In this document: piece by piece, positions 22,701-34,439 of the stretch | Layout of the letters: each line of letters starts with the position of its first letter | Numbering within the stretch: the first letter of the stretch is position 1 | Assembly: GCF_023343835.1 (NCBI RefSeq) | Contig: NC_064433.1 | Span: forward strand, 136,303,957-136,367,956 | Length of the DNA stretch: 64,000 bases | Reading direction: 5' to 3' | DNA from: Lagopus muta | Taxonomy: Eukaryota; Chordata; Aves; Galliformes; Phasianidae | Translations under genes and position numbers: made by a program | The notes under the pieces: model-generated | What the model was told of the DNA's origin: nothing | What the model saw: only the letters and a program-made list of their open reading frames with translations | Databases searched by the model: none

Positions 22701-25700
22701 AAGTAAACAAATAAATCTTCCAAATGACCTATTATTTCCTTTGCAGTCCAACTGATCTAACTTTCTCATCTTGTAGGTAAGAAAAAAGTTAGCATTCCCT
22801 GTGCCTTCGATATTTTGCTCCTTGTTTTACAACTCAGTATTGTTTTTTTTTTACATTCTAACACTGACAATATCTGCATTCTGTGGTCTATTATTTTTCT
22901 TGTTTTCTGCAAAACTGCAATACACTCTCTTGATCCCTGTCTTCAATTTTTGCAGTTGATTATTCCTACAGGCTGTGTTGCTTTGCACTTCTCCTTAATG
23001 AAGCGCTCCCTGATTAAAGTATTTTGGGGTGTTTTGGGTTTGCTTGTTTTTTTTCTTTCATTTTGTGCAGATAACTTTGAATTGTAATCCTGTGCTTTAC
23101 TGTGCTATGCTTTATCTAGGTTTTGTGTAGGTGGTAGATTTAATTAAGATTTCCTTTGTTGTATCATCTGAATTATGTGTTGGACACTGTTAGATACAGG
23201 ATTGACTCCTATGTATGAGTCATGTTTTCCTAGTTCGGAAAAGAACAATTGAGAATCAATACTTCAGTGTGGTCTTCTAGAAGCACCTTTGACTTTTGTG
23301 GAGTCTAAAGTATGACAGGTAGCAGTTTGAATTTGTTTCAGTGCACTGTGATGAATTTTGCCACGTCCAACTTCGCTTGCAAAACTGAAGTTCTAGAAGT
23401 TCTTTTGGGGATTACTGTCAGTCTCCAGAGAAACTTTACCTGGAGCGTACCTCTGGGGGAGGAAGAAAACAAACCAAAGTGTTCATATGTCAAAAACATT
23501 TCTTTTCTAGGAGACAGCATCTTTCATTTATTGACATTATTTGTAAGGAAGGGAGTAGAAAGGAACAGAAGGACTTTTTGGTGATGGAGCACTAAAAAAA
23601 AAGAACCAAAAAATGAAGAATTTTAGTGGTACCTGACATCGTATTCTTTCATGGCGCAGTGAATTTCACTGCAGGAAAGCAGTCCTGGCTTTTTTTTGGC
23701 AGTTTTGTGTTGGTTTTATTTCTTTTTTTAGAACCACCTGTCTTCTACTGCTTCTTTAATTTCTTTTTATTCTATAGTTTCCCTCAGAGCAAGATATTCT
23801 GCCTTTACATTATTAGTTGGGAGGAATCCTCTCTAGTAAATTCAGCTGCATTGATTCCATCTTGCCCCAAAGTAGGCACAGAGTTCAGTGTTCATTCTGA
23901 GAGGTAGGACTGCCTTTTATATTGGTCTCTTTCTTTTGGTTTGGTGATACCAGGGAATCTTTATATCTGCAGCACTTCTGTCTCTGTAGTCTCATCCAAC
24001 TTGAATTCCATTTATTTTTATTAGCTTAATAATGTTAAGTAGTATGCTTCTGTCTGAACACAGGCTCTTTAAAGAATAAAAGTAGTACCAGTCCCCTTAG
24101 GTGATAGCTCATGTAAGTAGTGAGATGCAGGAAGCAAAAGCGTATTACCAGGATTTCCTTTAAAACAAAAGCTGTGTTCTGATTGCAGTGCTTAGGATCC
24201 AACTGTCAAGTCTCTTTCAAATACATCTGAATAGATTTGATTATTGTCTAAGAAAAAGATGTCTGTTCATGAGTGTTAAATCTATTGCCCTCTGAATGGT
24301 GGACAGAATTTGGGAAAAGAGAAGTTCCACAGAGCAGTGCCATCTCAGTGGCTGCGTATTAAACCAGCAGACACAATATTTGGATATGTTAAGGTTCATC
24401 TGAGTGCTTTGTATTTTTTAGGTAATGTGAGAGGTACAGTTTATTAAGGTCCAGTTTTCAAGGAGACTTTGACAAAGAATTACTATGGATAACTGCTTCT
24501 GCCTGTTTAGTCTGCCTTCTCATAGTCTTGCTACTGTATTTACTATAATAACTCTTAAGCTTTGCCAGACGTACTTGGAGATCTTTATCTCACCTTTCAC
24601 TCCAAGTTTTAGCTTTTTCAACTACAGTCAGTGAAATTTTGCATCCTAGCTCTTGTCTGATTAAAGAATAAGATTATAGACCTTCGGTCATGCTGTGTAG
24701 AGAGCAGTCAAGATTTCCAAGGCCACTGTTCAAGTGCAAAACAAGGCCTTAGCTCCATCTTTCCTTGTTTTGTTTTTGAACCTGGTACTTACTGTGAGTC
24801 TCTTAATGGATCTCCCTTTGAACCTCAACAAGATTTGTTCAAGACATTCCTCATGCTCAGGACTTTAACAACAGTTTGTTTCAGCACAGTGGAGGCACTT
24901 AACCCATTCCTTCACAGTCTTCAGCTTTCAACGTGGAAACAAAAAGATTTGGTCCTTCGTCACTCCTTTGTGGTCCCTTCACCTACTTACTGGCTCAAAA
25001 GGTTGTGCTTCCTTCTCTCTGCCAGTTTCCTGGGATCAAGCAAGACATGATACATGAAGAGGGCATTCAGACTTGAATCAAATGTTACCTCAAGACCAGA
25101 AGAATGACTATGTTTGCATCCGGTATGTGGACTTCAAGGAGGTTGCATCTTCTGTGAGCAGATGAGTATAATGTGCTCTTTTTAATTGAAGCAGCGTCAT
25201 CTTTAGCTTTCATCATAGCATTATCTCAAGTTTGAGAGTCTTTAGAGAAGCTTAGACGTTAGATGAGGATATCGTTTTCTTTCTTGCTAGTTATCAACAT
25301 TTCCTTCACTTTCTATGAAGAATTAGATTGATCCATTTGTAGAGTGCTTGTAAGAGTGAGTAGATGAAGAAACTGAGGGAATTCAACAAATTAATTTCAT
25401 GTTTATTTTGGAAGGGGTCTGCGAATACTGTATTTTAGGTGTTTGAATAGCCTTGGTCTGTCTGTATGGTCTTTGTTCTATTTTTGTTTGTTTTTCATTC
25501 TGACAGCACCTGCTATTTAAGAGAAATTTAGTATAGAACATGGTGCTCTGATGAAAAAGGCTTATAGTGGCACCAAAGATGAGGTATGACTTCCAGTTCT
25601 AGTAATGCCTTGTTGATTCTTTTACTCAGATTTGGCTCTTAATTAGGATATGTATATCCAGACAACTTTAAGTCATCAGTTATTGATTGTTTGAACTGCA

Positions 25701-28700
25701 CATGGAGAGATTTGGAGGGACAGAAGGATGGTAAGACTGGCTATAATCAGATTTATTATCCTGCACTCAAACTGACATTTAGATAGTTATCTTCTTCTAA
25801 GCCTGGCTCACATTTAGAAGCAGTTTATCTGCTTTTGTACAATTGATGCTCGAGATGAGCACAAAAGGTTCCTCATGGAATCAGTCTGCTTCAGCATGGC
25901 TGATACTGAGATAGAGTTAATAAGCAGCCAGACCCTCTGATTTCTGCAGAGATCTTCTGAAGTCCACATACTGTGATTCACCATGCCTCCCCATCCACCA
26001 GAGACTCAATTCTGATGCTGTGCATTGTGTCCTCAAGCACAGCACTGGGGAGCTCCTGGCTAATGGTTTTGCCAGAGATAAATGGCTGCAACTCAGCTGG
26101 ATCCTGAGTTAAGCCAATTCCGGTGTTCACTTCATACTCCTCTGCTTCTCCCCTCCTCTTTTTCTTCTATGAGAGTGCTCCTAATTGTAGATAAGGGTTG
26201 TTTTGCTCTAAACATTTGACAATTTGCTGAGGGGTTTCCAGGTTGAATCTTAATGGTGTTTTCTTGCTATTCTATGTAGATTTTATTTGTAAAAGAAAAA
26301 TGCTATGATTAGGAAATAAACTATTTTTGTGTCCACATCAGTAATTTGGAGGCCCAGGAAGACTTAAAATCGTTCAGAGGCGAGGAATCAAGGAATCAAG
26401 TAACTCACTGAATCTTGCAAATATTCATCTGATGGTTTTTTGGTGAGGATAGTATGATAGTTTAGTTCTTTAGATTCACACTTGTTTCCACCATTTCTAC
26501 ATGTGCACCAGTTGGTTTGGGTTTTTTTTTTTGTTTGTTTGTTTTTTTAACACAGTGCCCAGGAATTTTATTGAAAGAAAATAATTATTTGTGCAATGTA
26601 GGTTTTGTTTTAGCTTTATAGATATAATTTTTTTGTTGTTGTTTTTTTTCCTGTGACCATAGTAAGGAAACATGAGGGAAGAGATCAAAGATATTAACCC
26701 AATGATCTTTTAGGGCAAATTACATGACTACAAGGAAAACATCTGAAGTTCAGTCTCTCATAAAGGTTTAATATAATATTTATCATAGGCAGTTGAATGA
26801 TGAAATAGATTTGTCTTGCATTTGTCCAGATTACTGTACCTAACATAGCATAAAAAATTAGAGCATCTTGGATACTCTTGTTTTCAGAGTTGTAGAATAA
26901 GATTTGGTTAAAGCAGTGAGGAGAGAAAATCTCAAGTGAAGGAACTCTTCGCTCTGAAATTTTCATTTCAGACTCCTTGTTTTTTTTTTTTCTTATTTGT
27001 TCTTTAATCCTTATTAACTTATCTAATAAAAGCAGCTCTTTCCTCCCACAACCTTTGTTACATTCTTAGCTAATTTTCTCTTTTGCATCTGAAAGTGGGG
27101 TAACACTACCAGATACTTGCTATTACAAAAAGTCCTGCCCATGCAGTTAGTTGAGTACTCTTTGAATACTGAGCACGGGGCTCTTTACAGGCTGCTCGTA
27201 GTCTTTCACAAATATGACTAGAGTAACCTAGAAAAGCTTTATAACATTGATAAGAAGATAATGATGTGTTTCCAATCTCTCATACATGGTAGATTATACT
27301 ATCATAATGCACAGAAAATAGTGTGCCAATTACAGATTTTTATGGGCAACCGTGCCTAATATTGAAGATTCTTGTAAATCTTTTTTTTATACTGGCCTCC
27401 AAATTAGCTATTTTGTTTTCTGCCTATTTTTTCCTCTCATGTCAGTAATTTAAATGAATTGGTTATTGTATTCTGACAGCTTCAAACATAACTGCATAAA
27501 CAGCTCTGTTGGTAGTGCTGTCTGAGAGAGCTGGAAAGCTCTATTTGGCAGAGGGATGACAAGTGAGTGCTGCAATCCCAGAGTGCTGTTTTGGCACAGC
27601 AGGTCTAAATGAACTTAATTTCATGTCCCTCATAAATCCTGCTCTCCAGTCATTTCCTTGCAATCTGATGATTTATCTGTTTTCTTGCTTCCTTGATTAC
27701 TCGTGTGCACAGTGACTTCATTCCCCATATCTGAAATCAGAGCAAAAGAATAAAGAACTTGGTCTAATTTTATTTTTTTTTTAATTTAGAAATCTAATCA
27801 TGAACATTTTTGTGAACAGAATAGGCATTTGGTCAAATCTTGAAAGTAGATACAGTCTGTCCAACTAGTAATGTTCTTTCTCCTTCTGCACAAGTTGTGC
27901 TAGTTTGGTATCTCTGGTCCTTGCTTAGATCTTAGTTTCCATAGGTTCATGCAGCTGTCTTTTCATTTCCAATTCTAAAACTCATAAACTGTTTTTTGTA
28001 CAAAACCAGCATAATTACAATTTTTTTGTCTTTTATAATTGTTGCTTTCATAACTGTGCAGCACTGAGATACATATTCTTAAGACTGCATAAGAAATTCC
28101 CATCTTGCAAAACCATCTTTCTGTGGGATGCAGAATTCATGGCATGAGGCCAGAGAGGCTGTGGGGTCTTTTCCCTGGGGATCTCAGCACTGCCTGTCCA
28201 CAGCCCTGGGCACCCTGCTCTGGGTGCCCTGCTGGAGCTGGGGTGGGCCTGAGGGACCCAGAGAACACTGCCAGCATCAACCAGCCAGTGGTTATGTGAA
28301 GGCTTTTTTCCCTTTCTTATTTGTTTCTGCTTTAATTTTATAGAGCTGTGCTCACTGTAGCAAATAAAGGAACTCCTCAGCATTAGAGTTTATTGATACT
28401 ACTGTCAGCAGCCTGATGAGGAACTGAATCCTATAACAGAATCTGAAGGCCTGGTTTCTTCCAGCTGCTTTTAAAATTGGTGCCTAAACTAGCACCATTG
28501 CCATTTGTTCTAATATCTCTTTAAGTTTTTTACAGGTGAGTGGTGAGGTGCTGGAACAGGCTGCCCAGAGAGGCTGTGGATGCCCCGTCCCTGGAGGTGT
28601 TCAGGGCCAGGTTGGATGGGGCCCTGGGCAGCCTGGTCTAGTGTTAAATGTGGAGGTTGGTGGCCCTGCCTGTGGCAGGGGGGTTGGAGATTCATGATCC

Positions 28701-31700
28701 TTGAGGTCCCTTTCAACCTGGGCCATTCTGTGATTCGCATCGGTTCATGGCCTCCTCTTTCCTTACTTTTTTTTTTTTTTTGGTATTACCTCTGACTAGC
28801 TTTGCTTCTTTGCCTGTACATTCTTCCATTTTTCAAGGAATATTTCATCAGAAGTATGTAAACTCTTGTGCTATGAAACTGTTTTTTCATCAAAGTACAT
28901 TTTGCTTGATGCTTGCCAGTGCTTACAAGATCAGCTTGGAAAAGTTGAGTCTGCATAATGAAGCCTGAGTGAATGGAATCAAAGCCAGACATTTCACAGT
29001 GTAGTTTAGGAACTCATAAGATTATTTGAGTTTCTCCCTTCCCGTTTCTTTCACTTTGGAAATAACAGATACAAATAATTAATTTAAAATTTCTATCATC
29101 TTAGTCTGGGCTCCACTCTCTATGAAACAGGCTCTAGAAAACTGGCTGTGTTGAAATCTGGAACTTCTCTTTCAGGTACGAAGCCAGGTGGCTTTTGCTT
29201 TGTCATAGGACATGCGCAGTTCCAAATACCACACTCCCCTCTTAAAGGCAGGCCTGCCTTCCTTTACATCTGCTGCTACCATAGTCTTTTCTGTTAAGTT
29301 TCATATTTGGTTTATACTTAACCTACACTAAAAGCACCAATTGAAAGCATTTTGTGGTTTGAGAAAGGATGTGCCTTTTGTGGTTGCATGACAACGTGTG
29401 AATCCGTGACAGTGTTATCTGTGAGACTGAGCAGAAACAGTTAGGTATTGTTGCTGAGAATGAAACCAGCCTTCAAGAAATTCTTTTTCTACCCTTATCC
29501 TGCATCTAATATTGCTCCCCCTTTTCCACTTGAACATGTGGCAGTGCTGCAGCCTCCTGGTGGTATGCATAAACTGAGCCCTGCTGTTAGATTGTGGTGT
29601 AGAGTAGGATCTGCTTTATGGACTTAAGTTTTCAGCTTTGGTTCTAGGTGTTCTTCTGATAAATGATTCTGGAAGGAGAAAATTGTATTACTGTAAGGGC
29701 TGCTGTAGAATTATTATGCCCAGAGAAATAGTTTTATCTACTCCCTCTTGTCTTTAAAATCCCATTCCAGCCATGCGTATCTAAAATGTGATAAACGTAC
29801 AGTAATTGGCACCTGCAAACTTCAGTGTTTGGGTTGCTGTCAGTATGTGCCTCTTTTTTGCTTTGAGTCTGTGGACAGGTTTACTGATAACGGGTGTGTG
29901 TTGTTGCTGGAGATTAGTTGCATCTTTAACCCAGCACTGCTGGGCAATAATGGAAAGACTTCAATCTTTAGGACTGTAATGTTCAATATGCAATTTTTAC
30001 CACCATCTCTCACTTTCTGCCTTTCGGGTCAGTAAGCACCTTTTTCTTCTGTCAGCTCTAAAAATCTTAGAAAAATAATTCATTTATACCATAACGTATT
30101 GGATGTGGCATTGTTTAATTGTAACAGAGTTATTGCTTACAATGTAATGTAACGTTTGATGGTTTTGCTTTCTGTCTTGCAGATCTAGAAATGGCAATTG
30201 CATACTGGAATTTAGTCTTGTCAGGAAGGTTTAAATTTCTAGATCTTTGGAATAAATTCTTGTTGGTAAGTACACAGTCTCTTCATCCCTGACTGTTGTA
30301 GTCCGCAGTAGTTTGGCTCATGTGGGTGGTACTGTGCTCACAATAAAGAGACAGACTTTCTAAATGCCTCCTTCTGAAGTTCCTCCTTTCTGTAAGCTGA
30401 TATAAGAGAGTCTTAGACCAAGCCAAAATAAATCTTCTTCATATAACTTTCCAGTGGAGAAGAAAGCAAAAAGATGTAGCAAAGCAATAGCGCATTCTAT
30501 TGGCTTAATCTTGTGTCCTCCTACTTACAATAACTTCTGCATGAAATGAGGCCATAATTGCAGATCAAACTGATGTTGTCTTTATTTTCAAGACAGCTGT
30601 GATTGTTGTTAGCCACATATTTGTGCCATGCTCTGCCTTTAGTGGTATTAATGCATAAACTGTTTTGTGGTTGTTTGTTTGTTTGTTTGTTTTAAAGTCA
30701 ATTCTGTTATGACTGACTTAACCTGAGAGGCAACTTTTTAGCAGAAGTTCTTTCTCAGAGTAATTATTTTGACTCACTTTGGATAATAGCTGTGAACTGA
30801 TCTTGACAACTTTGAATTATCAGTGCAGTTCTGTGGACAGTGGAGTAAAGATGTATAAATTGAACTTTAGAAATTACAAAATGTTCTTAATAAAGAAGTG
30901 ATCTATTCATCCATGTTCCATTTCTATGTACTTGCAAAAAATGTTTAATTTATTTGGACTTTTCAGTTTGATTTTTATCAGTAGTTCAGGACAATAAAAA
31001 GTTTCTTCTGTACTTTTTTCTATATTTTTCAAGTGTATACTTTTCATAATAATTGCTTAATTTATTTCTCTAACGTTTTGGGGCAGTATGTTTTCTTCAT
31101 TGACTGTATGTATCAATTTCACTGAGAATCTATGAAAATATTTTACATATTAACTGCCTTAATACACTTAGATCTTAAAACATGTAAATACATATATATA
31201 TATATCTGCAAAAAGTTCCATTCACTGTGATCAAATCTGTTACAACAAACAGTTCTGCAGAGCTAGCAGTACTAATGTTATGTTATAGACTGTCTTATTT
31301 TGCTACAAACGTTTAACCTGAACCAAAACTTAAGAAGAAATGCATGGATGGGGGTGAGAAACAAACAAACAAACAAAAAACTAAATAGCAGCAAGCTAAG
31401 GATTCTTTATGGTGTTATATTTTAGTTTGCTTGTTTGTTTTTAAGGAGCCTTTTCTAGGAGATGATGTTTGCTTGTCGTATCTTGACTGAAAAAAAAAAT
31501 ATTTGGTTTGCTGTTGTGTTGGGTGTCAACTTCATTTTGATCAAGTTCTGGGTTTTTAGAAATGCAGTTTGTTAGTGCTGCTGATTATTAGTGCATTAAA
31601 AAATACAGAAAAACCCATTCCACCGAGCCTGTTTTTACACGCAGTTACAATTTCCTGCTGCAAATCAGATCTAGGTTTCAGGAGTGAAATTGAATTTCCA

Positions 31701-34439
31701 GTTAATCACCCCTGCTGACTTCATTTCATCTGTTGATACTGCTGCATTACTTGATCCTACAGCTCACAATTGCTTAGATGTTGTGATTCTCCACAGTATC
31801 TTCCATACCATGTGTTTCTGCTGCTTTCCTTTAGAGTAATTGAGGCACTTCACTGACCATCCTTTGAGTTGTTTCTGTTTGCTAAGCTGGCAGAAAACAC
31901 CATTCAGATAAAACTGCATTTTTCTTTCTCTGGGCTAATCAGGAGGTTTCTCATGGGGGTCAGAAAAGTGCCAGAGCTTGCTCAGATTGTTCAGCAGAAT
32001 TGTGTGGCTGGTTGTGGTGTGGAACAGAAAGGATGGAAAGAGAAGGGAGTGTTGCTTATGGCCAGATCCTTGATCCAGTTGATCAAGTTGGGGCTGGTAT
32101 GGGGAAGTGGAGCAAGGTGTTAAGGTTCTGAAGGGGATTGAGAGGAAGAAAGAAAGAGAATGCAAAAGCTGACTAAAAGCTGAGAGAACACTGACTAGAA
32201 CAGAAGCTTGTCTGCATGCTGCTCAAACTGGCCACGCTGGAAGCATACTAGAAATTGGACAAAGATGTGGTAATGGAGAATAGAACAAGTGGAGCAAATG
32301 CAGATGGGCACTACCGTGAAGGAACAGAATCATCATAGAATGGTTTGGATTGAAAGGGACCTTTTAAGATCACTTGGTTCCAACCCCTTGCTGTAGGCAG
32401 GGACATTACTCTCTAGACCAGGTTGCTCACAGCCCCATCCAGCCTGGCCTTGAATGCTTCCAGGGCGGGAGCATCCACAGTCTCACTGGCAGCCTGTCCC
32501 AGTGTTTCACCACCCTCACAGTAAAGAATTCCTTCCTAATACCTAATCTAAATCTACCCTCTTCCAGTTTAAAACCATTTCCTCTTCTCCTGTCGCTACC
32601 TGCCCTTATAAAAAGTCCCTCTCCAGCTTTCCTGTAGGCCCCTTGAGGTACTGGAAGGCTACTTCACTAAAGGCTGAGATTATGGATCCAGAACGTAGCC
32701 TGGGAGTGAAAGGAGAAAGGCAGGTGCAAGTGCAACTGTAACTGTATTGAAAAGACAGACTAAGTAAAGGTAGGATGAAAGGGCTCAAGTTGAAGTGGTT
32801 GGGCAATGAGATCCATAACTGGAAGTGCAAAGTACATGCTTACTTTCTTTTCCACCTTTCTTAGTAGCAGTTTATTTTGTAGTTTCAATTTATTAAAGTA
32901 AATAATTGTAAACCACCTGTTTTTGTGCATGTCAAAATAAAATACTTCTGTGGAATTTACAAATAGATTATATTGAACAGAAACCTTCTTCTTTTATAGG
33001 AACATCATAAAAGATCAATTCCAAAAGATACTTGGAATCTTCTGTTAGACTTTGGAAATATGATTGCAGATGATATGTCCAACTATGATGAAGAAGGTAA
33101 ACAGTGTCTGAATATCATCAAAAATTTATACAACATTATTGAAATATTGCTTTAAATAAAAAACAGAATATAGAATCATAGAGTGGTTTGGGTTAGAAGG
33201 GACCTCAAGGATCATCAAGCTCCAGCCCCCCTGCTACATGCAGGACCACCAACCTCCCCATTTAACACTAGACCAGGCTGCCCAGAGCCCCATCCAACCT
33301 GGCCTTGAACACCTCCAGGGACGGGGCATCCACAACCTCTCTGGGCAGCCTGTTCCAGCACCTCACCACTCTCTTGGTGAAGAACTTCCCTCTGACATCC
33401 AACCTCAATCTTCCCTCCCTCAACTTAAAACCATTTCCCTTTGTCATGCCCATTATGTACTCTTTCAAAGAGTTGACTCCCCTCCTGTTTGTAGGCTCCC
33501 TTTATGTACTGAAAGGCTGCAATGAGGTCACCCTGCAGCCTTCTTTTCTCCAGGCTGAACAAGCCCAGCTCCCTCAGCCTGTCCTCTTAGGGGACATGCT
33601 CCAGTCCCCTGATCATCTTCATGGCTCTCCTCTGGACCCTCTCCAACAGCTCCCTGTCTTTCTTGTACTGGGGCTCCAGACCTGGACAAGTATTCCAGAT
33701 GGGGCCTCACAAGAGCAGAGCAGAGAGGCACAGTCACCTCCCTGTCCCTGCTGGCCACCCCTCTTCTGATGGAGCCCAGGATACCATTTGCCTTCCGAGC
33801 TGCAGGAGCACACTGCTGGTTCATGTTGGGCTTTTCATCCATCAGGAATCCCCAGTCCTTCTCTGCAGGGCTGCTCGCGAGGGCTGCTCCTTCCAGTTTG
33901 TATGGATGCCTAGGATTCCTCTGGCCCAAGTGCAAAACCTTGTACTTTGCTGTGTGAACCTCATCAGGTTCACCTGGGCCCACCTTTCTAGCCTGTTGAG
34001 GTCCCTCTGAATGGCATCCCTTCCTTCCACCATGTCAGCTGCACCACTCAGCTTGGTGTCATCAGCAAACTTGCTGAGGGTGCACTTGATTCCATCATCA
34101 GTGCCATTGATAAAGATGTTACCTGTTGCCAAAACATTAAAGATTAAAAACTTGCTATAATATGTTGATGAAAGGTATATCATGGTGTGACAATATCTTT
34201 ACAGGTAATACCTGAAACTGTTATGGTACAAGTGTCACAGTATTGCAGTACAGAGATACTGCAGAACTGTATGTCTTTTTTTTTTTTTAATCTTTTTAGA
34301 GACTATGCCGACTTATTGCCAATAATAATTAATTTCTGAACTGCATGCTTTCTCCTTAGGAGCATGGCCTGTTCTTATAGATGATTTTGTGGAATATGCA
34401 CGACCGGTAGTCACAGGAGGAAAGCGTAAAACTTCCTAA
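13776..34439 (+). CDS. DCUN1D2: DCUN1D2, DCN1-like protein 2 (defective in cullin neddylation 1 domain containing 2)
   Basis: Complete gene; seven coding exons sum to 780 bp, giving 259 residues, the same length as the mammalian protein. Role (known): a scaffold co-E3 that binds the NEDD8 E2 and a cullin and stimulates cullin neddylation, hence cullin-RING ligase activity. Seen: an N-terminal UBA-like region (about 8-45, [19 protein letters not shown]) and the PONY/DCUN1 domain (about 60-248). The three DAD-patch residues needed for cullin binding are all present at family positions: D211 (IPKD), A235 (EEGAW) and D241 (VLID). Exon phases join with no break. It is transcribed away from TMCO3 from a shared CpG island. 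Intron 4 is very long (11 kb). The close paralogue DCUN1D1 is the main alternative, but TGGKRKTS at the end and the neighbouring genes favour DCUN1D2. Confidence 0.96.
13779..15816 (+). other. DCUN1D2 intron 1
   Basis: 2.0 kb. The first 660 bp is CpG island; the rest is AT-rich with no repeat or gene recognised. Confidence 0.85.
15817..16033 (+). CDS. DCUN1D2: DCUN1D2 coding exon 2
   Basis: 217 bp, phase 0 to 1. Acceptor CCCAAAG|CAT and donor AAAG|GTAAGG. It encodes the UBA-like region and the linker ([14 protein letters not shown] ... [11 protein letters not shown]). Confidence 0.95.
16688..16707. repeat. T20 run
   Basis: Twenty consecutive T in DCUN1D2 intron 2, followed by AAACTTCA. No adjoining retroelement is recognised. 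Confidence 0.95.
18149..18317 (+). CDS. DCUN1D2: DCUN1D2 coding exon 3
   Basis: 169 bp. Acceptor CTGCAG|AC completes the D of DPQDENK; donor TGGG|GTAAGT. It encodes the start of the PONY domain, with the EF-hand-like stretch [17 protein letters not shown] and [15 protein letters not shown]. Confidence 0.95.
18540..18716 (-). mobile_element. CR1 LINE, 3' end fragment
   Basis: Reverse-oriented CR1 end: TAGAATCATGGAAT, AATTGGAAGGGACCTGTGAG, GAGTCCAACTCCTGACTCTG, ATGCTCCTTGAACTTGGCAG. It sits in DCUN1D2 intron 3, antisense to the gene. Confidence 0.88.
18986..19116 (+). CDS. DCUN1D2: DCUN1D2 coding exon 4
   Basis: 131 bp. Acceptor CAACAG|GTGTGAC and donor CTAG|GTAAGT. It encodes [20 protein letters not shown] and the [17 protein letters not shown] segment. 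Confidence 0.95.
19789..20108 (+). mobile_element. CR1 LINE, rearranged 3' end
   Basis: CR1 3' end with normal tail (GGCCAGGCTGGATGTGGCTC ... TTCTATGATCCTATGA). At its 5' side the block AGGAAGTTTCACTCAGAGGGTGGTGACACACTGG appears (given here only as landmarks: AGGAAGTTTCACTCAGAGGG at 19792 and GACACACTGGAACAG near 19816) before, rather than after, GTGGATAGTGATAGGACAAG; the same block recurs in its normal place near 19900-19945. The copy is therefore internally duplicated or scrambled. Confidence 0.88.
28150..28297 (+). mobile_element. CR1 LINE, diverged fragment of another subfamily
   Basis: Diverged CR1-like block: AGAGAGGCTGTGGGGTCTTT, CTGGGCACCCTGCTCTGGGT, GCTGGAGCTGGGGTGGGCCT. It matches the CR1 variant in which GGGCACCCTGCTCTGGGTG precedes GAGCAGGGGTTGGACC. 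Boundaries are approximate. Confidence 0.7.
28540..28736 (+). mobile_element. CR1 LINE, 3' end fragment
   Basis: GGTGCTGGAACAGGCTGCCC, GTCCCTGGAGGTGTTCAGGG, CAGGTTGGATGGGGCCCTGG and TCTAGTGTTAAATG, ending ATTCTGTGATTC. Same subfamily as, and opposite in direction to, the CR1 at 33171-34130, which it closely resembles. Confidence 0.92.
30183..30265 (+). CDS. DCUN1D2: DCUN1D2 coding exon 5
   Basis: 83 bp, ending in phase 0. Acceptor CTTGCAG|ATCTAG and donor TTG|GTAAGT. It encodes [20 protein letters not shown] and DLWNKFLL. It follows the 11 kb intron. Confidence 0.95.
30266..32999 (+). other. DCUN1D2 intron 5
   Basis: 2.7 kb with a GTTTGTTTG run near 30671, CATATATATATATATC near 31191, AAACAAACAAACAAAC near 31363, and a CR1 fragment at 32332-32660. 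No gene is seen. Confidence 0.85.
32332..32660 (-). mobile_element. CR1 LINE, 3' end fragment
   Basis: Reverse CR1: ATCATAGAATGGTTTGGATT, CCTTGAATGCTTCCAGGGCG, CCTGTCCCAGTGTTTCACCA, CTTCCAGTTTAAAACCATTT, ending near GAGGTACTGGAAGGCT. It lies in DCUN1D2 intron 5, 340 bp before exon 6. Confidence 0.92.
33000..33096 (+). CDS. DCUN1D2: DCUN1D2 coding exon 6
   Basis: 97 bp. Acceptor TTATAG|GAACATC and donor GAAG|GTAAAC. It begins at E202 and carries DAD residue D211 ([12 protein letters not shown]). A 960 bp CR1 lies only 74 bp downstream of the donor. Confidence 0.95.
33171..34130 (-). mobile_element. CR1 LINE, 960 bp fragment with ORF2 reverse-transcriptase remnant
   Basis: The longest CR1 copy here. 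Its 3' end is at 33171 (TAGAATCATAGAGTGGTTTG) and it extends leftward in the CR1 sense into the end of ORF2. Minus-strand frames show the reverse-transcriptase motif [11 protein letters not shown] followed by [17 protein letters not shown] (34183-33842), then [20 protein letters not shown] and LVRPHLEYL in a different frame (33983-33528). The ORF2 remnant is broken by frameshifts and stops, so the copy is dead. It fills most of DCUN1D2 intron 6. Confidence 0.94.
34360..34439 (+). CDS. DCUN1D2: DCUN1D2 coding exon 7 (terminal)
   Basis: 80 bp including TAA (34437-34439). Acceptor CTCCTTAG|GAGC. It encodes [18 protein letters not shown] then TGGKRKTS, with DAD residues A235 and D241. Confidence 0.95.

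Larger units (their letters stand above)
19117..30182 (+). other. DCUN1D2 intron 4 (11 kb)
   Basis: The longest intron of the window. It contains CR1 pieces at 19789-20108, about 28150-28297 and 28540-28736, and an AAATAAATAAATAAAT run near 22278. Between about 20.1 and 28.1 kb I see no interspersed repeat, gene or strong ORF. Confidence 0.8.

Noticed and set aside
33305..33983. ORFs of 129-154 codons on both strands
   Set aside because: These are frames through the 960 bp CR1. The minus-strand ones are broken pieces of CR1 ORF2, the plus-strand ones are its antisense.
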